A DNA stretch of 64,000 bases from Sphagnum magellanicum (GCA_021904315.1 CM038915.1:18538001-18602000); one strand, 5' to 3'; shown: positions 37,401 to 49,319, counted from the stretch's first letter. The notes: a model not told the origin generated them from the letters alone. Made by a program: numbers and translations.

Positions 37401-38427
37401 ATCCACTTTCAGCTGTAGGAATGGTGTTTCCCTGCTGGAGTTTGATATTTCCTAATGAACCCTGAGACTTGGACCCACAGGTTCCAATTGATTGGGATGA
37501 GAGGCTGACTTGATGACAGCAATTCAACTAGATATTGTGAAAGTTAAGTTTGCACCCACAACCCCTTCCAAGGTGACTGTGATGTCTAGGCTATTGTCTA
37601 GATGATGCACAGGCATAGTACATCAGAATTTCTGAATGCAGAAACACTGACACATTCAAGATCAGAAATATTATCTTCACCACAGAAAAATATACAACTG
37701 CTAAGAGCTGTTGTCACCTGCTGAATCCTCATCCTCATCTCCTCCTTCATATGCCACTTCTGCACCAACATCAACATGCAATGCACATTGTGGAAGGGTC
37801 CCAAGCCTGTGCTCTTCCACAATCAGAGAATTGGGGAAGTTAAAATCTTTAAACTCCAAGACATCAGCCGTACATCCCTTCATAGCTTCAGTGGCTTCCA
37901 ACTCCTCAATATCTGGCCAAAGAGGTGCAGCACCTTTCTTTCCCCAATCTTCCATCAATGGTGCTGTAATCAGTTCATGAGGACCACTACTATGATCAGT
38001 TCTCATCTCCACATGTGTTGTTGATGGCTCTTCATGAAAAGCTCTTTCCTCAAACCTTGTTACTTTCTCAGAGGACTCACCAACCCCATCCCCAGCCACA
38101 AGCTGCACAAAGAACTCTAAGTTAAATCCCCCTTCACAACACAATCACACAGAAGTCCAGCCATCTTGGATGTATGGACAGCCAGCTTGAATCCTCGAAC
38201 ATCCTCCACACTGCTTGCAGAGATAGAGTGAATGATGGCCTCTAACAAGTCACCACTCTACAAGTTCAGCCAATGAAGGCACTGCAAACACTGGTGCAAG
38301 ATCAGGTCATACCCTAGCTAAATATGCAAAATAGAAATCAGAGCAGCTGCCACCAGTATGGCCCTGACCTTACCTTAACCTTGTTCTTTCGGCTGAATAT
38401 AGCTTGAAGACATGTGATTCTCTCCAT
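34470..38427 (-). CDS. Leucine-rich repeat protein of the At1g78230 / 'outer arm dynein light chain 1'-like plant family
   Basis: Five coding exons: 38,427-38,374; 38,102-37,718; 37,220-35,943; 35,682-35,536; 35,221-34,470. All four introns are GT-AG and keep phase, giving 2,616 nt (871 residues and stop). The start ATG at 38,427 gives MERITCLQ, comparable with the Met-x-Arg start of the Arabidopsis protein. Residues 19 to about 530 are long, acidic and Ser-rich, with a basic/aromatic patch HRKPWWKGFLF (about 337) and VEEWVNSID (about 457). Residues from about 537 to 715 form SDS22-like LRRs: LKTLNLSANHI, LHSLDLSHNKI, LRVLNLSHNRI, LRELYLAGNKI, LSLLDLSFNKL, LQALNLLGN. The C-terminal tail is His/Ser/Arg-rich (YHHSHHHQQRRH). 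LRRs of this type bind proteins, but the plant family has no established function. The 'dynein light chain' label reflects repeat similarity only, and flowering plants have no axonemal dynein. Confidence 0.9.
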
Positions 38428-41270
38428 TGTCCCAGAAATTTGATTGCCCTTAATTACAAGCAAGGATGTCACAGTCCCTCCACACTAAGAAGAACGATTG
38501 GAACTTTCCAATCTTGTTTCTTGACCTCTCCTCCTTCAAGCCTTTCCCAATGGGGCGATGAGTTCCAGACAATAAGGTAAGTGGAGAAACTTGAAAGCAG
38601 GGAGCACTATGCAGATCCACTGGTGCAAGAACCTGGGTTTGGAAGTAAGATGTCTGTTTGGATCTGAAGTTGGTCTTTGATACTAGTGAGCATTTGCTTG
38701 AAAGCAGAACCAGAACTGACCCTCCCTTCAGCAGCTGTGAAGATAACAAATGACTAGCTGTGATTGTTCTGAAACTATTATAACTCATAAAGAACTATGA
38801 GGAATATAGGTCCTTCTTGTGAAAATAGAGACATGGGTCTCAGCATCAAAGCCTTGACACAACGAGCAGTCTACATCGGTAAGTTTATGGTAGGAACACT
38901 CTCAGGATATTAACCATAATCTACAGACAGCCCCTGCACCATGCGGCACACCCTCCAGATCTGGGAGTGCCTCCCCTTTGGAAGCCTGCCATGAACTGGA
39001 CAGATGCCAGCTTGCCCCCACACCTGCTCACAGGTGCAAGCACCACGTGAAATCGAGGCGGCCAGAGTGAACTCTCTGAATCACAATTGCACGGTTTTCT
39101 TTCCTCCGCCTTCTCCTCAAGAAAAGACCTGCCAAAAGCAACAGACACCTCCTGTCAGCTGAAGACAAATTCCAATGAGAACCCACAATCAGGCACCCAC
39201 ATTGCAAAAAGAAAGATCAACCTGCTTCCCCTTTTGTTTTCAAAAAGAAAAAAACTTCTGTGGGTCTTCCTTCACACCCAGCAAACCAAACCCAGAAACA
39301 CTTGCCCCTAGAACTAGAGAACGCATCTGTCAGTGCTTTTCTCAACTCTGGCAGCCTTCTTAAGTTATTCAAACAACATTGGGCGAGCAGAACTGGGCAT
39401 CAACACATTGGAGCAGAAAGAGGATGGAAAAGAAAGACTGACTGCACACAGACAGTACATGCAAAGGAAAAATATGTAAAAAATCAAGCATAGACCACAT
39501 CACCTGGCGCACCACTAGGTCACAAGGTTATGAACAAAGGCCAGCAATCACCACCATAGAAGTTGCCATAACACAGAAGGCAAGCTCAAGATGAACAAAT
39601 TGAACACTTCCATACCCAAAAAGCAGGACAGTCTGCAGAGTAACACCAAGAGAATAGGAAAATTGCACCTGACCTAAAGAATGGAACACTGAAAACAAAC
39701 AGAAAACCCCACAAACAAGTCCCTAGAAAAAAAGAAACATTTGCACAGATATAAAATCATGCCAAAATCCATTGAGTAGATAGATAATGAGCAATCAACC
39801 TTATCCCCATGGGTGGTAGATGTGGTTGCTTGCCTGAGGAGGCATCCAATGATTGTGAGGAATTTTGCATCATTTCTGGAAGCTGAGACATGGGGAAAGC
39901 AAGGGTGAGATTTCAAAACAAGACCTTAAAGGCCCCTCTCTCCATGCTTGCACAATCGATGAAAGCATCCATCTCAAACATAATCCAAAACATGAGATTG
40001 ATTGCAAACCACTATAACACCAACCAACCTTTAGCATACAAAAAACAGGAATCTATAAAAAGAGATCAAGATTGCAACAGCCTTTTTTTATCAACACAAC
40101 ATCAGCAGCTGCTCTTTCTGGATCCAGAAGCCTCTAAAACTGCTGAAATAGACACACACAAAAAGAAAAAAACACAGAAAAAAAGACCATTACGAATCCA
40201 GTGACAAAACTGCGAAGAGAAGTAGTAGAGATGCAGGAAGAAGAATTGATTGCAAAACCAGAATCCTCCCTTCAACTTTCTGGACTCAAATTGACAAAAC
40301 CAAGAGTATAACCCAATAAAAAGTTGTGGAATGACAAAGCAAAAGCATACCAAATCTTTTCTTGGAGATCTTTCTTTCTAATCTAAACATCCGGTAAGCA
40401 ACCGAGCACACTGATTACAACAAGACTATGATGGAATCTCCAAAACCATTTTGCTTGCAAAGGCCATTATAACAGGACGTCGCAAAATAACCAAATCTAC
40501 AAACACGCACTCCCTCAACCTCTCTACAGACATCGCAAAAGCAAACAGCAATCCGGATCAACAGAGAGAAAACTTGACAAAAACTCCAGAAAGAAAGATT
40601 CAGAAAACCTTCGGAAAACTGCAAGGCAAACAGCAAGAAAGTGTTGAATTCTTCCAGGCATACGGCAAACCCCCGCAGCAGCAACGAAAACAACAACAGC
40701 GACCTAATGAACGACCTGAAGAAACAAAGGAACTAACGAAAAGGAACCAAGGAAACAAAGGAGGAGTGGGGCAACATTATTACCTTGCTTGCGGCCCCAG
40801 ATTGGAACTTGGCAAATCCGGAAACACCTCAAAGTGGATGACGACGATGATAATGATGATGACGATGATGATGATGATTATGAAGTCTTCCTCCTCGCCC
40901 AGATTTACCACCACAACTACTCCTCACAACATCACACCTTCTCCAGTTCTAAAAGCCTGGCACACAGCCCCGAAAGAAAAGAAACAAAAGACAGAACCAG
41001 AAGAAGCAAAAACAAAAAAACGCAGTACAAAACAAGTTCCGGAGCAGAAGAAGCTCCGCAAGAAACGGAAAATCAAGCGAGAGGGGGGAGAAACAAAACA
41101 GGACGAGAGAGAGACAGAGAGAAGAGAGGAAGTCACGAGAGATGAGCAATTAGACGCTCGAGAAGATACGATAACAAATCCTTGGAGCAGACACAAGAGA
41201 GGAGATATGGCGCTCTTCTCCCTCTCCTCTCTTCTCTTCTCTTCTTCTTCTCTTTTGCCTTCGTGCAAGC
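38428..41270 (-). promoter_or_regulatory. Long, probably spliced 5' leader and promoter of the LRR gene
   Basis: Composition stays gene-like for 2.8 kb upstream of the ATG, and good splice sites occur on the minus strand. Donors are AAG|GTAATAATG near 40,784, TTG|GTATGC near 40,350 and AAG|GTTGAT near 39,800; acceptors are CTCAG near 39,887 and TTGGCAG near 39,130. This fits a leader with several non-coding exons. The outer end (41,215-41,265) is (GA)n-rich on the transcribed sense strand, a common feature of plant leaders and core promoters. The small exon-like block 39,887-39,800 contains an ATG frame beginning MMQNSSQSLD, so an upstream frame or alternative N-terminus is possible. No TATA box seen. 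Confidence 0.5.
40837..40880. repeat. GATGAT/GACGAT microsatellite
   Basis: Imperfect GAT/GAC triplet run within the leader region of the LRR gene. Confidence 0.9.
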
Positions 41271-41286
41271 GCCGCCGCCGCTGACA

Positions 41287-41415
41287 GTGGGAAAAGGGTG
41301 GGGACGGGGGGGTGGGGGTGGTTTTTTTTTTTTTTTTGGGCGGGCAGGAACAGGGTGGGGCCCGGGGAGGTGCTGCTTTTGTTTTTTCGGAAAGGGTGGT
41401 GGCGGGGGCGAGTTT
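41287..41415 (+). other. G-run-rich segment with quadruplex potential upstream of the LRR gene
   Basis: Many runs of three or more G (GGGTGGGGACGGGGGGGTGGG and several more to 41,411), interrupted by a 17-T run at about 41,321-41,337. It lies just outside the presumed transcription start of the LRR gene, with the C-rich strand being the gene's sense strand. Confidence 0.6.
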
Positions 41416-41445
41416 TCTGTTGGGTTCCAGTTCCCTTAACTAACC

Positions 41446-41526
41446 ATGGTGGTTAGCTCAATTGGTAGGTTGTTAGTTAGTAGGTAGGTAGTAAAAAAAC
41501 CAGCCATTATCAATGGATCAAACCAT
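41446..41526 (+). mobile_element. tRNA-like head of a possible SINE
   Basis: TAGCTCAATTGG (41,454-41,465) fits the RNA polymerase III A-box consensus TRGCNNARYNGG, and GGATCAAACC (41,515-41,524) fits the B-box core GWTCRANNC, about 50 bp downstream. The stretch between cannot fold as a normal tRNA (no clear anticodon arm), so a tRNA-derived SINE head is more likely than a tRNA gene. A tail and target duplications were not identified; a 40-bp tandem array follows directly. Confidence 0.45.
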
Positions 41527-41551
41527 CTACTTAAACACCACCACTTAGCAC

Positions 41552-41755
41552 CTTGGTAACATCAACAACCTAACCACTAGTTTGCCCTAACTCTAGTAAC
41601 ACCAACAACCTAACTACTAGTTTGCCCTAACTCTAGTAACACCAACAACCTAACTACTAGTAATTTGCCCTAACTCTAGTAACACCAACAACCTAGCTAC
41701 TAGTTTTCCTTAACTCTAGTAACACCAACAACCTAACTACTAGTTTGCCCTAGCT
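41552..41755. repeat. 40-bp tandem array, about five copies
   Basis: The unit TTTGCCCTAACTCTAGTAAC plus ACCAACAACCTAACTACTAG repeats from about 41,552 to 41,755, with one 3-bp insertion and a few substitutions. Directly downstream of the tRNA-like head. Confidence 0.9.
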
Positions 41756-41759
41756 CTTC

Positions 41760-44600
41760 CCCTCAATCCCTAATAGCATTAACAAATGCTCTAATTCTCT
41801 TGCAACAACACCAACCATCTTTTAACTCTTTGGCAACAAAGTCATTTAATGCTTTGGCAACAACAACATCAACAATCTCTTTTAGTTCTCAAATGAGAAT
41901 TTTTTTTTTTCATTATTTAATTGGCATTTTTTTTGGGTGTTGAATCAATTGCAAGATTGTGATCCCATCCCATCTCTAAATTTGTAAGCTATGGCAACTA
42001 TAGCCAAATTCCAAATTCATTGCTTGGAATTGAAGAAGACTCTTTTCATTTCCCATAGTTGCAAAATTACTTGAATTTGTCTAAGCCTTCATATATATCA
42101 GGCGAAATTAAGCATTTCATCCACTTGAGTTAGCATCCATACCATGAACACTCCCAATTTTGCTTCTTGGGATCAAGTAGAAAATTTTGTGATTTGATGA
42201 TGCAAACAAGCGAAGTTTTGGGTTTTGCGTTGCTTGGAGTTGCAAATCTATCTCATGGGCATTTTATTTTTTTTGTAAAATCGTAAGATTTGGCAACTTA
42301 GTTAATATAAATAAAACAATTGTTGAGGAAAAAAAAAAAGAAAAAAGATAAAAACACATGAAATTAATTAGGATTTGTTTTTCATTTCCCTATTATTATC
42401 TACAAATTTAAAAAAAGAATCAAAGTTCATGTAGATCTCTTGTAGCTATTGTTTAATATTTATAACACTTATAAACCTCTTATAATTGTTGTCTATTGTT
42501 TAGAGGGCCTACAAATCTCTTGTAGCTACTAATTATTGTCTATAACATCAATTTGCCTTTTGCAACTTTTTAATCTAGTGGTTATTTCATGTTGTTACTT
42601 TCTAGTGATAATTACCCTCCTATAACAACCCTACCTTCATACTCCAGTAATAAGTGTAAAAAATATTTTCATTGCAAAAAATATTTTTTTTTTACATTAA
42701 TTTAAAAATATTTATTTTTCTTATCTTTTTAGAAGTAAATATAAATAAGAAAAAATAATGCAGTTGATTTACTTTCAACCATTTTCCATTGCACAACATC
42801 CAATGTAATCTTCTTCCATTCTTCTCTTTCCACACTTACATACAATGTTGCACACAATAATGATAAAATTTTAATGTTAAAGATAACCACCCCATTAGTT
42901 TCATCCCCTAGATAAATAAATAAATGGTGAATAAATCTATCATTAATAATTAATTAGTTACTAAGATGTTCATAATCTTAACTAGCCCATGAAGTTTTTC
43001 CACCCTTAACAAGTGATGAATATGTGAATTACAAATGGCAATGGGTGTATGGCTAGAAATATGTGCACTCTTCATTCAATGACACCCCTTGTTTTCTCTC
43101 TAATGTAAGGTGTAGTGTGATAATGGATTGTTTTTTTGTCATGTTTTGTACCCACATTTAGAGTTTTATTTTTGGGTCTAATTTGTTGTAGATTGTACAC
43201 TTAAAGGATTAAATGCCTCACAAGTTCACAAAATAAAATTTAAAATTTCATTTAATTTTCAAGCAAATGCTAATGTATGCATGTTTATAAAACTAGTGCA
43301 CTAGGCTTGGATTGGAATTTCTTGTAGGTGAATCAGTTGTCCCTTTGCACAAATGGGTTATTCGAACTTTAACTAATATAAATGTATTAATAAATTGTTA
43401 TGCATTTTTAGTAAATGGCCACAATGAAGACTAATTTTTAATTTTCAAAAGGTGTAAGGTATTTGTTTGCTAGCTTTCAACTAGATATGTTTAGGAACAT
43501 TAAGATTGTTCCATAATCAAATAAAGGTGTGGAATGGTAGATTGAAATTTTTTTTGATGTCCATTGATGTCAACAATTGTTACAAATAAGCAAGGTGCAT
43601 TACATCATGTGCAATTTTCATGATGAAGATTGCATAAGTTTGTAAATTATCATGAAGTTGTGGAAAAATTCATGTTGCCTAGGTTCCTAGAAGAGTTTAA
43701 TTATTCATGTTGCATTAAGGAGACATCTATTTGATGGTAAATGACCCTAATAAATGATCTAAATAAATGTTGAACCTCAAGAAAATGACCCACAAATGGT
43801 GGTGTCAAATGCCTAGAAAAGGATGAAACATCAATTGCAATTGCAATCCATGTTGTTAAACATGTCCATCATGCTTTTGGTTTTTCTTGTGGGATACTTT
43901 GACAAACATATTAATATATTGTCATTTCTTAGTCATTGTATTTGTAAAATAAAAAAATTCTTTGCATTGAATCATGGTTTACATTCTTTAAAGGTGACAT
44001 TAAAAAAATTGTTCTCACCTTGCAAATGCACTTTAATCATTGTTCATACAATGGAAATGTAAAAGGCTTGGGATCATGTCTCTAAATTAATAATTGAAAC
44101 CCAATAGAAGGTGTCACGTCTATTTTTTGGATTGATGGTTTTAGGAATTAAAAATTGTCAAGTTAAATGTCATTCATAATGGAGGCAATAATCATATTTT
44201 AAGCACCCCTCTAGTGAATATTTTGCTAACATTTAGGAATCATGATTAAGGTGTAAATGGGATAATAAGAGCCAAACCCATGTATTTGGGTGATTGAGTA
44301 GTTTAAAATACTTTCATAATATTTTTGAAATATTCCATTTGAAAGTTGGAAAAACTCAAATTTGATGAAGAAAATGTTTTAATATATTATTATGTAAATA
44401 TATGTTTAAAAAACTACTTCAAAATATGTCATGTTTGAAAAATCTTTTAATAAATATGAATCCTTTTAATGAATGTTTTGGAATATTTTATCTTCATTAG
44501 ATTCATTCCAAATTATATCACATGTTTGCATAATATATTATTTAAAGATTGTCATGAATGCTTTTGAATGACTTGCAATATTAGTGTCATAGACACCAAC
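41760..44600. other. AT-rich intergenic DNA, no gene seen
   Basis: From 42,430 to 42,560 there are imperfect repeats of CTCTTGTAGCTATTGTTTA-like phrases. The 79-codon plus frame at 43,823-44,062 has no recognisable domain. Confidence 0.55.
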
Positions 44601-45010
44601 ATCAAACATGATCACATGATGAACTCATAATCACTAATGATTAACTTGTAGTCCACTTACAAATAATTCCCAATTCAACTTTAATTAACTTATAGTTCAC
44701 TTTAAGTTAATTCGTGATTCACTTTTAATTAATTAATTCCTAGTTCACTTTTAGTTAATTTTTAGTTCAATTCTAATCCACTCTTGTTTATTTTTTGTTG
44801 AGTCACATTTATTTTTAGTTCATTATTAATTAAGTCCTAAATAACTCATAATTCATTCATATTTAAGAACCCTCTGAAAAAACTTCCTTGGTCAATGGGC
44901 ACATGGAAACTTTCATCAAAATTTCTTTGAGCTAAGTCCCTAAAGGGATATAAATAAAGATAAGACCCCTCATTACCTTTAGTCTATTCAACATCGTTAT
45001 AAGGTATGAT
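44600..45010 (+). repeat. TATA-bearing dispersed repeat, copy 2 (inverted relative to 12,551-12,910)
   Basis: TTAGTTAATT/TTCACTTTTA-type repeats (44,690-44,840) are followed by AACTTCCTTGG, GAGCTAAGTCCCTAAAGGG, TATAAATA (44,949-44,956), CCCCTCATTACC and TTTAGTCTATTCAACA. The minus strand of 12,570-12,690 has the same order: CTTCCTTGAGCTAGGTCCTC, AAAGGGG, TATAAATA, CCCTCATTTCG, TTTAGTATGTTTAACA. Further downstream (about 45,100-45,160) a phrase TTTTAGCCTTTGTATTCTTG matches the complement of the 198-bp units at 12 kb. It may be part of an old LTR-type element; ends are undefined. Confidence 0.6.
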
Positions 45011-45159
45011 CTTACATCATAGTTTTGTTCTATCATTTTTGTGTTTACATTTTCTTATTTCATACAATTAAAATTTGTTTATGCTTTGGTATTGCACACT
45101 TCATGTTCTTGATTTTAGCCTTTGTATTCTTGTTTTGATCGTTTGTTTCATATTTTGGA

Positions 45160-46885
45160 TTTAGACCTAGACCTATCCTTTTGTCATTTGTCTTTATAAT
45201 TTTTGTGCTCATGATAATTGTATAATTTTTAACAATGAAACATGATTGCAATTGTTTTGGTTCTTGTTAGTGTGATTACACCCATCAATGTTTTGTTTCT
45301 TTCAAGCCCATTGATTATTTAACCCAATGTTTGATAATAATGTTTTTTGTTATCTTCTTATGTGCTTGTGTAGGTGTTCAATACAAAAATATTATTCCTA
45401 ACTTTTTAGTTAATAATTTATAACAAAAAAGTTGAATTATTTATTATGACACCTTTGAACTTTCAATAATTTTTGTGTTTTAGACCAAAGGCCGAGCACA
45501 AGTTTACAAAATACATTCTAAAATTTCAATTAATTTCCATGTAGATGTAGATGTACATACATTTCCAAAGCCAAATGTACTTGAATTTATAGATCTAAAT
45601 GTGCATGAATTTATAAATCTAGAAGTATGTAGGTTTGTAAAACAAGATGTACACATGTTTTAAGAGCCATATGTATGTGCGTTTACAAATTTTGTCCATT
45701 AACAAGGTGATTGCAAAGTCATGGAGGATTGAATATGCATTCACCAAAATGTGGATTAAGATTTGGCATTTTTAGTGCTAATTGTTAATCTATAATTGGG
45801 CAAATGCAAATCTTTTAAATTCTAATAGAAGTGTAACATTTGTTTTTAATGGCATTTGCTTATCCAAAAAGCTTTCAAAGAGGGACAACTTCTAGAGTAT
45901 GATTTAAGATGGAAAATTATAGATTGTAGATTATGTATAATATTGTTCAAGTTTGGAAATCTTTCTTTTTGAGGATGTTAGAATGCAATTCCCATTGCAA
46001 AACACAGACAAAGTTTTAAAACTAATTGTGTCATAGTTACTTAAACCTATTTCTTTAGCTAGTCCTTGATCACAACATTGATGACTATATGTTGCCATTG
46101 GAACAATGTGGCAAAATGTGGTTTAGTAATTTACAAACCTAGTAATTGTAATTTTAAAATACCAAAACTTGTGTTAATACAAATGTTTTTGTGATTTCTA
46201 AGTCCAAATTGTCAACATTGATGAGGTAGTGAGTTGGCATTACAATGAGATTATTTTGACACTTATTCTTCCCACTATTCAATAGTCATAAAAGAACTAT
46301 TTTGCGTTCTTATTTTTGTTGCCCCTTTTACCCTCCCTTGTAGCTAGTAACCCTTTACGTTTAAGTGCAAAAAAAATGGTGGCTAGTTGAACCTAGAACA
46401 TTCATTAGGATTTCACCATTAAATTATGAACAAAAAAACTTCAATTCACCATTTCTATAACTAAATAAAAATTGGGTACTCAATTGGAATCGTAAGCCTT
46501 AAACCAAATATGCCACCTAGGCATACCACCAAAAGCACATGGTAGCCACATGCCCTACTTGGAAAAATTGAAAAACAAACCCATGGTTGTCATATTTAGA
46601 TAACGAGTTCTTGGAGGTTGTTAGAACAATGTTAAATCTTTAAAAGTTTCTACTTTGCTAGTGGACCTTTAATCAAATTTAGTTTATTTTAATTACTTAT
46701 ATCAATCACTCATTTGCTTTTCATTGGGTACTCTTTTACATCTTTTATTCATTCTCGTGAAACATTGACTTTATAAATATTGAAAATATACCTGTTTGAA
46801 ATATACCCTATTTGTTGTGGAAGCAAATTACATCAATTAAACCAATGTTGGGTGGTTATTTGATTATGTTACTAATTGTTGGTTT
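45160..46885. other. AT-rich intergenic DNA, no gene seen
   Basis: Around 45,540-45,680 a phrase like ATGTA(C/T)(A/T)TGAATTTATAAATCTA recurs a few times. No gene recognised. Confidence 0.5.
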
Positions 46886-46887
46886 TA

Positions 46888-47075
46888 GGTATTTGAAAAA
46901 AATTCAAGATCAAATAATCATCAATTCTAGGTATTTGGAAAAAAATAGAATCAAAGAATTGTTAATTTTGGGTATTTGGACAAAAAAAAATCACAATCAA
47001 AGAACCAACTATTCCAAGTATTTGAAAAAAACTAGAATCAAAGAACTATCAACTTTGGTTATTTCAAAAACCATA
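46888..47075. repeat. Minisatellite of 41-45 bp units, 4-5 copies
   Basis: Units begin GGTATTTG or similar at 46,888, 46,930, 46,971, 47,016 and 47,057; each continues with an A run, AATCAAAGAA and an AAC/AATTNT segment. The overlapping open frame (46,812-47,087) is a by-product of the repeat. Confidence 0.85.
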
Positions 47076-47204
47076 AATAACCACTAGTTTTCAAAAAAAA
47101 AGTAACATACAATTTGTTGGTTTTTGGACAATTATTTAATTATTTAATAAATTGATAATGTGGTTATATATCAAACTACGTATTTGATTTTTATTGAGAA
47201 ACAT

Positions 47205-47242
47205 GGTTATGAATCTTAAGAACCACCCTAATACTTAACCAA
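47205..47242 (+). repeat. Second copy of the ATGGTTATGAA..TTAAGAACC repeat
   Basis: ATGGTTATGAATCTTAAGAAC then CACCCTAATACTT matches 16,795-16,832 with about four changes and in the same orientation. Confidence 0.65.
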
Positions 47243-47244
47243 CA

Positions 47245-49290
47245 TTGAAATATGCATGCCTCCATTTTACACCAATTTTTTTGTTGGAATGTTTGAATGG
47301 AAAAATAATAACATGCAATTTGCCAATAGAAAATTACCAAGTTCTATTTAGACATCGAAGATATTGGATTATTCAGAATTTTTTTGCAATAAAAGATTGT
47401 TTTGAGCATGTATAAAATTTATATAATATAAAAAATTGAGGATGTTTGTCTATTCCATTTAAACTTATCTCTTCCAAGACCAATTATTTCACTCCTTTTT
47501 TTTATTTACTTACATGAATATGAAAAGGCAAATCAACATATATGCATTTTCATGTTCATGTTATCTATATTAAAATAATTTAATAATCTATAAATCTTAC
47601 AAGCTTATGCATTCAATCTTTTTTTCTGCAATTTTGAGATTTGACATAAATAATGGTGAACTATTAGGAACCACGTGGGAACGTAAGGAAATTAAGAAAG
47701 AATGCAATGAGGGAAGGGGGAAGGAAGATTTTGCTTAATTTGGAACCTTACTTTTTTAAACAAGGGGATTATGCTTGTTTTGTTAATATATTGTAATGAA
47801 TTTAATGAGTAGAAACCACACAATATCATTTAAATGAAATAATAGAACCAATCAATGCATTTATATATTTTTACATATATATATTGCATACACACCATGA
47901 GAATTTGATGAAGTTGGTTACAAGTAATGGCAATTGGTCAATGCCATGTGTGATGAAGATGATGTTTTGACATTCATGAGGTTATGACCGCATTCATTTT
48001 TGTTGCATTTGTTTAATTTGATTAGAATTGACTTAATGTTTTAATAGGTTGTCATCATTTTTGAGGAATTGGTATATGGGCGATTATGGTCATCCTTGGA
48101 CATTTTCAAAAACAATTCCAAAAACAATTATCTCATTTTCAAGTCTAACTATCTCACTTTTCCCTTAATAACAACATCCATCTTTATAACTACCTCATCT
48201 TTTTTTCTCTTCTCACCAACATGGATATGAAAGACAAAAAGACAAATTAACATATGTCTTTTCATGTCCATGATATTTATATTAATTCAAATTAAATTTA
48301 ACATTGACATAAATAATGATGAATTATTGGAAACCATATGAAAACATTTTAAAAAAAAGGTTATCGTCAATGATATTGCATAGGAATGTTGTAGTTCAAG
48401 ACCCAAATTGTTATAGTGGATGTATCATAAATATGAAAATTGCAATTTCGAAAAGGCACATAGACTATTCATTTGCATTAACATGGCACCCAAATAGCCA
48501 ACTTTTTGTAATGCAAAATCAACATATGACCACACATCTATGGGAGATTAAAAATCTTGGGTCCTCATTAATAGTTAATGCAATCCATAATTATTATTCT
48601 TTTCCATACATATTTTTAATTTAATTGTAATTTTATTTACATTCGAACACATCATTTTATTATTGACAACAACACCATCAAGACACAATACATGTTCCTT
48701 TTTTAAGTTACTAGAAATATTCACAAAGTAATTCTATTTTTGGGCCCTCTTTCCTTTCACCCTCAAACCCATATTTTAACCACAAACATTGTTATTTGAA
48801 TTTTTAAAATTAAATTTGGGTATAAGATGCTAGAACTCAATATTTAATGCACAAGGTTAAAAAATAATTATAAAAAATTACACACAAGAATAATGAAGGC
48901 ACCCAAGGAAAAAAAAAGAAAAAAGAAAGATGAAACTTAGATTATTGGTAATTTAAGTTTAACTCCTTATTTAATAATAGCAATGAACTTAAGTTTTGCT
49001 ACCTTTTAAAAAAAAAGTTTCATCCACTTTATGAGCAAACTATGGGTACTAATGCTATCCTTTACTTTGCAAGATATTTATCTCTATTGGGTAGGTCTCC
49101 TTTTAAAATGAAGAGGTAGATTTGAAGAGCTTGTTTGCCTTTCTCTCCTTCTCGTTGAAGGTTACCCTATTTTTCTTTCTTTCTTTCCATGCCATTGTGT
49201 GTTTTGAACTTCATTGATGATCTCACATGCATGTCATGTGTGTGAGAAAAAAGGATTTGGTGATAGTGGTTGGAATATTTATAGGCATCA
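47245..49290. other. AT-rich intergenic DNA, no gene seen
   Basis: Phrases around 47,515-47,570 and 48,225-48,290 (AATATGAAAAGGCAAATCAACATAT against GATATGAAAGACAAAAAGACAAATTAACATAT) look like two diverged copies of one short repeat. The 102-codon frame at 48,316-48,624 has no recognisable domain. Confidence 0.5.
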
Positions 49291-49296
49291 ACATTA

Positions 49297-49319
49297 TGTG
49301 TGTGTGTGTGTGTGTGTGT
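49297..49319. repeat. (TG)n microsatellite
   Basis: Uninterrupted TG dinucleotide run. Confidence 0.95.

Noticed and set aside
40451-41284. Longest intergenic open frame on the plus strand (277 codons)
   Set aside because: It is antisense to the LRR leader, made of Lys/Glu/Gln/Thr-rich low-complexity sequence from purine-rich DNA, begins without support and matches no family.
41448-41525. tRNA gene
   Set aside because: A and B box matches are present, but no acceptor or anticodon stems can be drawn, so a SINE head is preferred.
46812-47087. 91-codon plus frame as a repeat protein
   Set aside because: It simply reads through a minisatellite.
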